From NCBI GenBank assembly GCA_035637455.1, contig DASPXE010000266.1:1-15794 (forward strand): a stretch of DNA of 15,794 nucleotides, in the 5' to 3' direction. Below, piece by piece: positions 1-6,249 of the stretch. The translations under genes were made by a program, and so were the position numbers. The notes beneath the pieces were generated by a model. That model saw nothing but the letters and a program-made list of their open reading frames with translations. It ran no database searches and had not been told where the DNA came from. How positions within the stretch are numbered: the stretch's first letter is position 1; each line of letters starts with the position of its first letter. The stretch comes from 20CM-4-69-16 sp035637455. GTDB lineage: Bacteria > Gemmatimonadota > Gemmatimonadetes > Gemmatimonadales > GWC2-71-9.

Positions 1-2
1 AG

Positions 3-266
3 GCGTTGCGGGCTGGGAACGCTGCGTTGTGCGTCGCGGACACGGAGGAGGGGCATACCCCGCTCGTCGCCACCGCCGACTTCGGCTACCTGCGGCTGCG
101 CGACGAGGGCTACAAGAAGCAGGATCTCGAGCACTGGGCCACGTCGGTGAACGAGCTGGGGCAGGGGTGGCAGGACGCGTTCATCTTCTTCAAGCACGAG
201 GAGTCGGGCATGGGGCCGAAGCTGGCGCAGGAATTTGGCTCCCTGCTCGCGCAGCAGCCTCGCTAA
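3..266 (+). CDS. DUF72 (YecE-like) protein, C-terminal fragment
   Basis: This is the 3' end of a gene that begins before the window; the reading phase is open from base 3, so the TTG at base 6 need not be a real start. The readable 87 or so residues end at TAA (264-266). The motif TPLVATADFGYLRLR, followed by a stretch with Y-K-K and W-A and then FIFFKHEESGMGPKLAQEF, matches what is known of the C-terminal part of DUF72 proteins (TPLVVTADFVYVRLHG, then YVYFNND-like). DUF72 proteins adopt a TIM-barrel-like fold; their biochemical role is not established. The gene converges on the MerR/TPR gene with a single base between the two stop codons, so the transcripts must overlap or end back to back. 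The family call is from memory of the motif and is fairly secure; the function is unknown. Confidence 0.75.
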   Translation, partial: ALRAGNAALCVADTEEGHTPLVATADFGYLRLRDEGYKKQDLEHWATSVNELGQGWQDAFIFFKHEESGMGPKLAQEFGSLLAQQPR

Positions 267-267
267 G

Positions 268-1095
268 CTAGATGGTCAGCCTGCGGTAGATCGACAGGTG
301 CCGTAGCGCCGCCGCTTTCTTTCCCACCCTCTCGTACAGCCGCGCGACGTTGTAATGCGCATCGGCGAGCCGCGGATCTGTGGCGAGCGCCGCCCGATAC
401 GCGTCGATCGCATCCGCCGGGCGGCCCAGGTCTTCGAGCGCGATCCCCAGATTGAACGCCGCCGTGGCGTGCTCGGGGCTTTCCCGCAGCGCCAACCGGT
501 AGTGGCGCTCGGCTTCCTCCACGAGCCCTTGCTCGTGCAGCAGCCGGCCGAGGTTGACGTGGGCATCGGCGTGATGGGCGTCGAGCTCGAGCGCCCGCCG
601 GTAGGCGTCGCGGGCTTCGGCCGGCGCGGCCACCTCGAGCTCCAGCCCGAGCTCGTACCAGTCTTCGGCGGAGAGGTCCCGCTCCACCAGCCGGGCGGCC
701 CGCGCGGTGCGCCGCGCCATCGGAGCCGCCCGCGTGGCGAGATCCGAGATGGCGAAGTCGATCTGCATCTGGTCCGACTCGGGGCTCCAGGTGGACTCGC
801 CGTCGCTCACGACGATGCGGTCGTCTTCGGCCGTGATCCGCAGCTCGGCGAGGGAGCGGCCGCGGGGCAGCTCGCTGCGGAGCCGGCGTAGTGCCCTCCG
901 GATGCGGCGCGTGGGAATCCGCGCGGCGACGAGCCCCTTGGCGGTGCGCAGGATGACGAGATCCTGGAAGGAGAACAGCAGCTCACCGCGGGGGCCGCGA
1001 CCGGGCGTCAAAAACCCGTCGTGAGCGAAGGCTCGCACCTGCGCAACGGTCAATCCCAGTAGCTTGGCGACGTCTCGGGAAGTGTAACCCTTCAT
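268..1095 (-). CDS. MerR-type HTH protein fused to TPR repeats
   Basis: A 275-residue protein. Residues 1-70 resemble a MerR-family winged helix-turn-helix: YTSRDVAKLLGLTVAQVRAFAHDGFLTP, followed by LLFSFQDLVILRTAKGL, as in the helix 3-4 region of MerR proteins. Residues 142-275 carry about four tetratricopeptide repeats (near 142-173, 176-207, 210-241 and 244-275), with typical A-x-x-x-L-G and A-x-x-x-Y-R-x-A-L patterns. No effector-binding domain of the usual MerR type is seen, so the TPR array probably takes the sensing or partner-binding role. The ATG at 1095 lies 9 bases after the ku stop codon, which suggests one ku-merR/TPR transcript. A GAGAGGG stretch inside the end of ku could serve as a distant ribosome site. 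A TAGTTT six bases before the ATG could be a -10 box for a separate leaderless message. Target and function are unknown; regulation of the NHEJ locus is only an inference from position. Confidence 0.8.
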   Translation of the reverse strand: MKGYTSRDVAKLLGLTVAQVRAFAHDGFLTPGRGPRGELLFSFQDLVILRTAKGLVAARIPTRRIRRALRRLRSELPRGRSLAELRITAEDDRIVVSDGESTWSPESDQMQIDFAISDLATRAAPMARRTARAARLVERDLSAEDWYELGLELEVAAPAEARDAYRRALELDAHHADAHVNLGRLLHEQGLVEEAERHYRLALRESPEHATAAFNLGIALEDLGRPADAIDAYRAALATDPRLADAHYNVARLYERVGKKAAALRHLSIYRRLTI

Positions 1096-1104
1096 CCCGA
1101 AAAA

Positions 1105-1977
1105 CTACCCTCTCGCACCTCCCACTTTCCGTTTGGCGGCCGGCGCGGCCTTGGCGGCGGGTTTCCCCTCCACCCGCTTCGCCGGCTTCCGCTCGCCGGC
1201 GGCGCCCTTGCCCTTGAGGCTCGCCTTCAACGCCTCCATCAGGTCGATGATCTGCGTCTTGGGCGCCTCGGTCGGCTCCTCGGTGATCTCCTTGCCCTCC
1301 ACTTTCCGTTGAATCTGCTCGAGCACCCGCTTGCGCACGTTGTCCTCGTACTTGTCGGGTTGGAACGCCGCGGACGCCGCCTGCTCCACCAGCTGCACGG
1401 CGAGCTGTAGCTCGGGCTTCTTCACGTCCACCTTGGAAATCGGCACGTCGGCGATCGAGCGGATCTCGTTCGCGTAGCGCAGCTGCTCCATGACGAGACC
1501 GGTTTCCTCGGGACGCACCGCGATGAGGTACTGCTTGCCGCGCGCCGCGTACTGTCCTACCGCCACGCGCCCCGTCTGCTTCAGCGCTTCCGCCAGCAGG
1601 CGATAGGCCCGGTCGCCGCCCTTGTCGGGGCCGAGGAAGTACGACTTCTCGACGTACTTCCTGTCCACCTGGTCCGCCGGCACGAACTCGGTGATCTCGA
1701 CCGTGTTGGTGGACTTCTCTTCGAGGGCCTTCAGCTCCTCCGGCTTGAAGATCACGTACTGCCCTTTCGTGAACTCGTAGCCCTTCACCATCTCGTCCTT
1801 CTCGACCTTGTCGCCGTCTTTGGAGCAGACGTACTGCTGCTTCAGGCGCGCGCCGTCCTTCTTGTGCAGCCAGTTAAAGCTGATGGCGGCTGACGACTCG
1901 CCGGTCGAAAACAGCTTGATCGGCACGGAAACGAGGCCAAAGGACAGGGTGGCGGAACCAAGCGGGTGTGCGCTCAT
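1105..1977 (-). CDS. ku: Non-homologous end joining protein Ku
   Basis: A 290-residue homodimeric Ku-type protein, which rings broken DNA ends and recruits LigD for non-homologous end joining. The N terminus LGSATLSFGLVSVPIKLFS is the hallmark of bacterial Ku. It is followed by FNWLHKKDG, KGYEFTKGQYV and ITEFVPADQVDRKYVEKSYFL, and later GLVMEQLRYANEIRS, all within the Ku core (about 1-230). The segment IIDLMEALKASL (243-254) is the conserved C-terminal helix. Beyond it lies a tail of about 35 residues rich in Lys, Ala and Arg, typical of the basic C-terminal extension that aids DNA binding. The length is normal for the family. The ATG at 1977 has no Shine-Dalgarno sequence before it and lies 18 bases from the ligD start on the other strand. 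The downstream MerR/TPR gene starts 9 bases after the stop codon. Identification is secure. Confidence 0.97.
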   Translation of the reverse strand: MSAHPLGSATLSFGLVSVPIKLFSTGESSAAISFNWLHKKDGARLKQQYVCSKDGDKVEKDEMVKGYEFTKGQYVIFKPEELKALEEKSTNTVEITEFVPADQVDRKYVEKSYFLGPDKGGDRAYRLLAEALKQTGRVAVGQYAARGKQYLIAVRPEETGLVMEQLRYANEIRSIADVPISKVDVKKPELQLAVQLVEQAASAAFQPDKYEDNVRKRVLEQIQRKVEGKEITEEPTEAPKTQIIDLMEALKASLKGKGAAGERKPAKRVEGKPAAKAAPAAKRKVGGARG

Positions 1978-1995
1978 GGGTTAAGATTTCACCCT
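1978..1995. promoter_or_regulatory. ku/ligD divergent promoter gap (18 bases)
   Basis: Only 18 bases separate the two start codons. Neither gene has a Shine-Dalgarno-like sequence. On the + strand TAAGAT (1982-1987) fits the TANNNT -10 pattern and ends eight bases before the ligD ATG, so it could drive a leaderless ligD message. On the - strand TAGGGT (1996-1991) and AAATCT (1989-1984) are weaker -10 candidates for ku. Any -35 elements and regulator sites would have to lie inside the opposing coding sequence. I found no good TTGACA match there. Promoter assignments are inferences. Confidence 0.45.
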
Positions 1996-4539
1996 ATGCC
2001 CCCAAAACGGAAGACCGGGTCCGATCCGCTCACTACCTACCGCGCCAAGCGGTCTCTGGACCGCACGCCGGAGCCCGGCGCGCGTCCCGCCACCGCAGCC
2101 CCCTCCGCCGGTGGCCTGTTCGTGGTCCACATGCACGCCGCCCGACGGCTCCATTGGGACCTCCGGCTCGAGATGGACGGCGTACTCACGTCGTGGGCCG
2201 TCCCGAAAGGCCCCTCGCCCAACCGCGCCGACAAGCGGCTCGCCGTCCACGTGGAGGACCACCCGCTCGAGTACGGCGACTTCGAGGGGCTCATTCCAGA
2301 AGGCAATTACGGCGCCGGCGCGGTGATCGTGTGGGACCGCGGACGCTGGGTACCGCTCGAGGACCCCTACGAGGGGATGAAGCAAGGGAAGCTGCTGTTC
2401 GAGCTGCACGGCTACAAGCTCAAGGGCAAATGGACGCTTGTGAAGCTCAAGAAGGGCGAGAAGGAATGGCTGCTGATCAAGGAGAAGGACGGCTACGCTG
2501 CTGCGGACGGCGGCCTGCCGCCCGAGTCGGTGCTGTCCGGGCTCACGGTCGAGGAGCTGAAGGCGGGGAAGGACCGCGCCGCGCCGGTGGTGAAGGAGCT
2601 CCGGCGCCTCAAGGTGCCGAGCCGGACAGTCACGCTCGCCGAAGCGGAGCCGATGCTGGCGGAGACGCGGGAGCAACCGTTCTCGAAGGCGGGGTGGCTG
2701 TTCGAGCTCAAGCTCGACGGGTACCGCGTGCGCGCGGGGCGGGAGGGTGGAGGAGCGCGACTCATCACGCGCAATGGGCACGACATCGTCGCCGGGTTCC
2801 CCGAGATCGCGCGCGCCATCACTGCGCTGCCGTACGAGGGGCTCATCGTGGACGGCGAGCTGGTGGTCCCGGACGACGCGGGGCGGCCGAGCTTCCAGCG
2901 CTTGCAGAACCGTGCGCGTGTGAACCGAGCTCTCGACGTGCGACGCGCGGCGGTCGACTCACCAGGGGCGTTATACGTGTTCGACCTGCTTGCGTTCGAG
3001 GGCTACGACCTGCGGCCGCTTCCGCTCGAGAGGCGCAAGGCTCTTCTCGAGCGGATCGTACCCCGCGTCGGCCCGATAAAGTACATCGAGCACTTCGCAA
3101 CGAATGGCGAAGCGCTGTATGAGCAGGTCGTCAAGCTGGGTCTCGAAGGCATCGTCGCGAAGAAGGCGGACTCCTCGTACCGCGCCGGCCGCTCGCCCAA
3201 CTGGCTCAAGATCCGCGCCGACCGCGCGGACGACTTCGTCGTGGTGGGGTTCACCCGCCCCAAGGGCTCGCGCTCGGGATTCGGCGCGCTCGACCTCGGC
3301 GCCTACGAGGACGGGAAGCTCGTCTACGCGGGGCGCGCGGGGAGCGGCTTCACCGCAAAGGAGCTCAAGGAGGTGAGCACCGTGCTGGACCGCGGCGTGC
3401 GGCCCACGCCGGCGTTCACCGGCCCGGTGCCGCAGGACGAGGGGCACACGTGGGTGGAGCCGACGCTCGTCGTCGAGGTCCGATACAAGGAATGGACGGA
3501 CGAGGGACTATTGAGGCAGCCCGTGTTTATCCGATTCAGGGATGACAAGCCGGTTACCGAAATCGCGAAAAAAGGAGCCGGGAGAGGGGAGCGGGACGCT
3601 GAGGTGCCACCGGAGGGTACCTCTCCAATCTCCGCTCCCCCTAGAGAGGTGAAGTTCTCGAATCTCGACAAAGTCTTCTGGCCCGACGAAGGCTACACCA
3701 AGGGCGACCTGATCGACTACTACCGCGCCATCTCGCCCTGGCTGCTGCCGTACCTGAAAGATCGGCCGGTCGTGCTCACGCGCTACCCCGATGGGATCAC
3801 GGGGAAGTCGTTCTTCCAGAAGGACGCGCCCAGCTTCGTCCCCGAATGGATCCGCCTCGAGCGGATCTGGAGCGAGGACACGCAGCGCGAGATCGCCTAC
3901 TTCCTGTGCGACAACGTCGAGTCGCTGCTTTACATCATCAACATGGGCACGATCCCGTTGCACGTCTGGGGCAGCCGGATCGGAACCCTCGAGCAGCCCG
4001 ACTGGTGCATTCTCGACCTCGATCCCAAAGAGGCGCCGTTCGTCCACGTGGTAAAGATCGCGCGCGCCACCAAGGCGCTGTGCGACGACCTCGAGTTGCC
4101 GTGCTTCATCAAGACGAGCGGCTCGACCGGGCTCCACGTCCTGCTGCCGCTCGGCCGCCAGTGCACCTACGAGCAGGCCCGCACGCTGGGCGGCCTGCTG
4201 GCGCGCGTCATCGCCTCCGAGCTGCCCGACATCGCCACCATCACCCGTCAGGTCGAGAAGCGCGGGGCCAAGGTCTATCTCGACTACGTGCAGAACGGCC
4301 ACGGGCGCCTGCTCGTCGCGCCGTTCAGCGCGCGGCCCTTGCCCGGCGCGCCGGTGTCCATGCCGCTCCAGTGGAGCGAGGTGACGCCGAAGCTCGACAT
4401 CAAGAAGTTCACGCTCAAGACCGCCCCGGCGCGCATGCAGCGGCTCGAGGAGGACCCCCTGCGCCCGGTGCTCGAGCTCAAGCCGGATCTCGTGGCGACG
4501 CTGGAGCGACTCAACGCGCGACTTTCGGACGACGGATGA
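1996..4539 (+). CDS. ligD: Multidomain ATP-dependent DNA ligase LigD (PE-LIG-POL)
   Basis: An 847-residue NHEJ enzyme that trims, fills and seals double-strand breaks held by Ku. Residues 41-165 form the 3'-phosphoesterase domain, with HAARRLHWDLRLEMDG and HVEDHPLEYGDFEGLIPEGNYG, including the His/Asp metal and catalytic signature. Residues 218-525 form the ATP-dependent ligase: motif I is ELKLDGYR, with adenylated Lys239; motif IV is LEGIVAKK (383-390); motif V is WLKIR (403-407); an OB fold follows. Residues 551-840 form the primase-like polymerase, with FSNLDKVFWP, the metal-binding DLDP (674-677), SGSTGLHV (708-714) and YLDYVQN (761-767). The order PE-LIG-POL is that of Pseudomonas LigD. 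I chose ATG 1996; the GTG at 1966 would overlap ku and add no conserved residues. The linker at about 525-550 carries a palindromic DNA segment (see 3581-3640). The stop overlaps the hydrolase start. Confidence 0.97.
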   Translation: MPPKRKTGSDPLTTYRAKRSLDRTPEPGARPATAAPSAGGLFVVHMHAARRLHWDLRLEMDGVLTSWAVPKGPSPNRADKRLAVHVEDHPLEYGDFEGLIPEGNYGAGAVIVWDRGRWVPLEDPYEGMKQGKLLFELHGYKLKGKWTLVKLKKGEKEWLLIKEKDGYAAADGGLPPESVLSGLTVEELKAGKDRAAPVVKELRRLKVPSRTVTLAEAEPMLAETREQPFSKAGWLFELKLDGYRVRAGREGGGARLITRNGHDIVAGFPEIARAITALPYEGLIVDGELVVPDDAGRPSFQRLQNRARVNRALDVRRAAVDSPGALYVFDLLAFEGYDLRPLPLERRKALLERIVPRVGPIKYIEHFATNGEALYEQVVKLGLEGIVAKKADSSYRAGRSPNWLKIRADRADDFVVVGFTRPKGSRSGFGALDLGAYEDGKLVYAGRAGSGFTAKELKEVSTVLDRGVRPTPAFTGPVPQDEGHTWVEPTLVVEVRYKEWTDEGLLRQPVFIRFRDDKPVTEIAKKGAGRGERDAEVPPEGTSPISAPPREVKFSNLDKVFWPDEGYTKGDLIDYYRAISPWLLPYLKDRPVVLTRYPDGITGKSFFQKDAPSFVPEWIRLERIWSEDTQREIAYFLCDNVESLLYIINMGTIPLHVWGSRIGTLEQPDWCILDLDPKEAPFVHVVKIARATKALCDDLELPCFIKTSGSTGLHVLLPLGRQCTYEQARTLGGLLARVIASELPDIATITRQVEKRGAKVYLDYVQNGHGRLLVAPFSARPLPGAPVSMPLQWSEVTPKLDIKKFTLKTAPARMQRLEEDPLRPVLELKPDLVATLERLNARLSDDG
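3581..3640. repeat. Palindromic segment in the LigD linker
   Basis: Nested inverted repeats lie between the ligase and polymerase domains of ligD. The outer arms are GGGGAGCGG (3586-3594) and CCGCTCCCC (3632-3640). The inner arms are GAGGTGCC (3601-3608) and GGTACCTC (3616-3623), which pair with one G-T wobble. A competing pairing is GGAGAGG (3581-3587) with CCTCTCC (3620-3626). The segment encodes a low-complexity stretch (about residues 529-549) rich in Gly, Pro, Arg and Glu. It could be an in-frame palindromic element or simply a tolerant linker. Confidence 0.45.
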
Positions 4540-5216
4540 CGACCGCTACCGAGCTGAGCTTCGCGGCGGGCCCGAACGGCTCTCGGGTCTCCGGATTGCT
4601 GCTCCGTCCGGAGAGCGCGCGGGTGCTCTACGTGCTCGCGCATGGCGCCGGGGCGGGGATGCGCCATCCCTTTCTCGAAACCCTCGCGCGCGCGCTCGCC
4701 GAGCGCGAGGTGGCGACGCTGCGCTACCACTTTCCCTACATGGAGCGGCGGGCCAGCCGGCCCGATCCTCCCGCGGTCGCGGCGACGACCGTGCGGGCGG
4801 CTGTGGCGGAGGCCGCTCGGGTCGCGCAGGGCCTGCCGCTGGTGGTTGGCGGCAAATCGTTCGGCGGGCGCATGACGTCGACCGCCCAGGCGGAAGAGCC
4901 GCTCCCCGGCGTGCGGGGACTCGTGTTCCTCGGCTTTCCGCTGCATCCGCCAGGGCGGCCGGACGACAAGCGCGCGGAGCATCTCGAGCGTGTGCAAATT
5001 CCGATGCTGTTCTTGCAGGGGGATCGGGACGAATTCGCCGACCTGACGCTGTTGCGGCCGGTGATCAAGCGACTCGGCGGGCGCGCTACGCTCCACCTCG
5101 TGGAGGGGGGGGACCACTCGTTCCACGTCCTCAAGCGGTCGGGAAGGACGGATGCCGAGGTCATGGACGAGATCGCGGATGCGATCGTCGAGTGGTCGGC
5201 GCAGCCCGTGCAGTGA
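4536..5216 (+). CDS. TEX30/KANL3-like alpha/beta hydrolase
   Basis: A 226-residue cytoplasmic alpha/beta hydrolase without a signal peptide. The oxyanion-hole region reads LAHGAGAGMRHPFLE (34-48). The nucleophile elbow is GGKSFGGRM, with Ser108. The acid is in FLQGDRDEFAD (Asp163 or Asp165), and the catalytic histidine lies in EGGDHSFHV (His194). This set, especially AHGAGAGM and GGKSFGGRM, matches the KANL3/TEX30 branch of the superfamily (COG3571-like), whose substrates are not well defined in bacteria. The length is normal. The ATG at 4536 overlaps the ligD stop codon (ATGA), so translation is probably coupled to LigD; a specific role in end joining is not implied by the sequence. The stop codon lies within the left arm of the hairpin at 5213-5281. 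The fold call is firm and the substrate is unknown. Confidence 0.88.
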   Translation: MTTATELSFAAGPNGSRVSGLLLRPESARVLYVLAHGAGAGMRHPFLETLARALAEREVATLRYHFPYMERRASRPDPPAVAATTVRAAVAEAARVAQGLPLVVGGKSFGGRMTSTAQAEEPLPGVRGLVFLGFPLHPPGRPDDKRAEHLERVQIPMLFLQGDRDEFADLTLLRPVIKRLGGRATLHLVEGGDHSFHVLKRSGRTDAEVMDEIADAIVEWSAQPVQ

Positions 5217-5281
5217 GCGGGCTGGGGTCTCGCGCGGCGACTGCGTATTTTTGTCGCGAAGCGAGACCCCAGCCCGCTCAC
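5213..5281. repeat. Perfect 21-bp inverted repeat (hairpin)
   Basis: Bases 5213-5233 are the exact reverse complement of 5261-5281, giving a 21-bp stem. Inside it GCGAC (5237-5241) can pair with GTCGC (5253-5257), leaving an 11-base T-rich loop, TGCGTATTTTT (5242-5252). The left arm contains the stop codon of the hydrolase gene. The right arm ends one base before the GGGAG ribosome site of the EVE gene. It has no T-run after the stem, so it is not a classical terminator. It could be an attenuator, an mRNA-processing or stability hairpin, or a REP-like palindromic repeat. Confidence 0.8.
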
Positions 5282-5291
5282 GGGAGAGCGC

Positions 5292-5705
5292 ATGCCGAAC
5301 TATTGGATCGTGAAGACTGAGCCATCCACCTATAGCTTCGACGACCTCATCCGCCAGAAGACCGCGGTGTGGGACGGCGTCAAGAACAGCCTCGCTCTGA
5401 AGCATCTGCGCGAAATGAAGCCAGGTGACCAGGTGCTGGTTTACCACACCGGTGACGAGAAGGCCGTGGTGGGGGCGGCCGAGGTCGCATCCGAGGCGTA
5501 CCCCGACCCCAAGCACAAGGACCCCAAGCTCGCGGTGGTGGACCTGAAAGCCGGCGAGAGACTGCCGCGGACGGTGCCACTCGCCGAGATTAAGAAAGAA
5601 CGGGCGTTCGCCGATCTGGGGCTGGTGCGGATCGGGCGGCTGTCGGTGATGCCGGCATCCGCGGAACAGTTCAAGCGGCTGCTCAAGATGGGTGGGCTTA
5701 AGTAG
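5292..5705 (+). CDS. EVE domain-containing protein
   Basis: A 137-residue single-domain EVE protein (PUA/YTH-like fold, THYN1 type). The opening MPNYWIVKTEPSTYSFDDL, then the tryptophan in TAVWDGVKN, then LREMKPGDQVLVYHTGDEKAVVGAAEVASEAYPD are the typical family signature; the domain fills nearly the whole chain. EVE domains are known or proposed to bind modified bases in DNA or RNA through an aromatic pocket; whether this protein recognises a DNA modification or an RNA one cannot be read from sequence. It has a strong GGGAG ribosome site (5282-5286), five bases before ATG 5292, directly after the large inverted repeat. It is followed after 28 bases by the bTHX gene. The neighbourhood of LigD and DinB is compatible with a role around damaged or modified DNA, which is an inference. 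Confidence 0.93.
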   Translation: MPNYWIVKTEPSTYSFDDLIRQKTAVWDGVKNSLALKHLREMKPGDQVLVYHTGDEKAVVGAAEVASEAYPDPKHKDPKLAVVDLKAGERLPRTVPLAEIKKERAFADLGLVRIGRLSVMPASAEQFKRLLKMGGLK

Positions 5706-5733
5706 GGACAACGGACACGGGAGAGCGTCTTCT

Positions 5734-5883
5734 ATGGGCAAGGGCGACATCCGCAGCAGGCGTGGCAAGATTTATCGTGGCACCCACGGCAACGCGCGCA
5801 GCCGGAAGCGTGAGAAAGCGAGGGCGCGCAAGCGGGGCCGGGAAGGGCCCGGCGCCGGGAAGGCCGGGGCGAAGCCCGCATGA
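5734..5883 (+). CDS. 30S ribosomal protein bTHX
   Basis: A 49-residue, very basic protein. The first 20 or so residues, MGKGDIRSRRGKIYRGTHG, align by eye with Thermus Thx, a 27-residue peptide that sits in a cavity at the top of the 30S head and stabilises it. The start at ATG 5734 is fixed by this conserved N terminus and by the ribosome site GGGAGAG (5719-5725); an upstream in-frame ATG at 5692 overlaps the EVE gene and adds no conserved sequence. Compared with Thermus Thx there is an extra C-terminal tail of about 20 residues rich in Arg, Lys, Gly and Ala. The stop codon overlaps the next start (ATGA). bTHX genes are short and easily missed in annotation. Confidence 0.93.
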   Translation: MGKGDIRSRRGKIYRGTHGNARSRKREKARARKRGREGPGAGKAGAKPA

Positions 5884-6245
5884 GGGTCGGCCTCGTGCTC
5901 TGGCTCAGTATGCTCGCGGCGGTGCCCTGCGCCGCGCAGGACCGCTGGCAGGTGACGCTCAACAGCGGGGAGACCCTGTGGGATCTCCGGCTCGTGAAGC
6001 TCGCTGGCGACACGCTCGTCGTGCGCCACGCGGACTCGACCTATGCCTTCCCGCTCGTACAGCTGGATGAGCTGCGGCTGGTCCAGAAGTCCACGCGCCA
6101 CATCACGCCCGAGCCTGGCCGTTACGGCGGCGTGTTGGGCGGTGCGGATGATGAAGTCCACCGGCTCACGCTCTTCACCCTCGCCGAGCGGCGCGACATC
6201 CTGCAACAGATCTTCAAGGACCACCCGCCGGGGAAGGGACCTTGA
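5880..6245 (+). CDS. Small exported protein of unknown function
   Basis: A 121-residue protein with a probable Sec signal peptide: a short N-terminal Arg, a hydrophobic run (4-16) and a likely cut after AVPCAAQ (about residue 20). The cysteine near the cut does not form a good lipobox. The mature part, about 100 residues, is predicted to be beta-rich at first, with repeated short hydrophobic strands (WQVTLNSGETLWDLRLVKLAGDTLVV written as alternating polar and non-polar residues), then a Gly-rich turn GRYGGVLGGADDE, then a helix LAERRDILQQIF. I do not recognise a family. The start codon overlaps the bTHX stop (ATGA). The stop lies five bases before the proposed dinB start. The mixture of an exported protein with ribosomal and polymerase genes suggests a fortuitous or lineage-specific operon. 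Confidence 0.8.
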   Translation: MRVGLVLWLSMLAAVPCAAQDRWQVTLNSGETLWDLRLVKLAGDTLVVRHADSTYAFPLVQLDELRLVQKSTRHITPEPGRYGGVLGGADDEVHRLTLFTLAERRDILQQIFKDHPPGKGP

Positions 6246-6249
6246 CCGC

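Noticed and set aside
1966..1995. GTG 1966 as the ligD start
   Set aside because: It would overlap ku and add ten non-conserved residues; ATG 1996 is preceded by a TANNNT box and gives a normal LigD N terminus.
5279..5727. Repeated CACGGGAGAGCG before the EVE (5279-5290) and bTHX (5716-5727) genes
   Set aside because: Most of the match is the Shine-Dalgarno-like GGGAGAG that both genes need; not enough to call a repeat element.
4284..5768. 494-codon - strand frame opposite ligD, hydrolase and EVE genes
   Set aside because: Antisense shadow with no domain; all three + strand genes carry diagnostic motifs.
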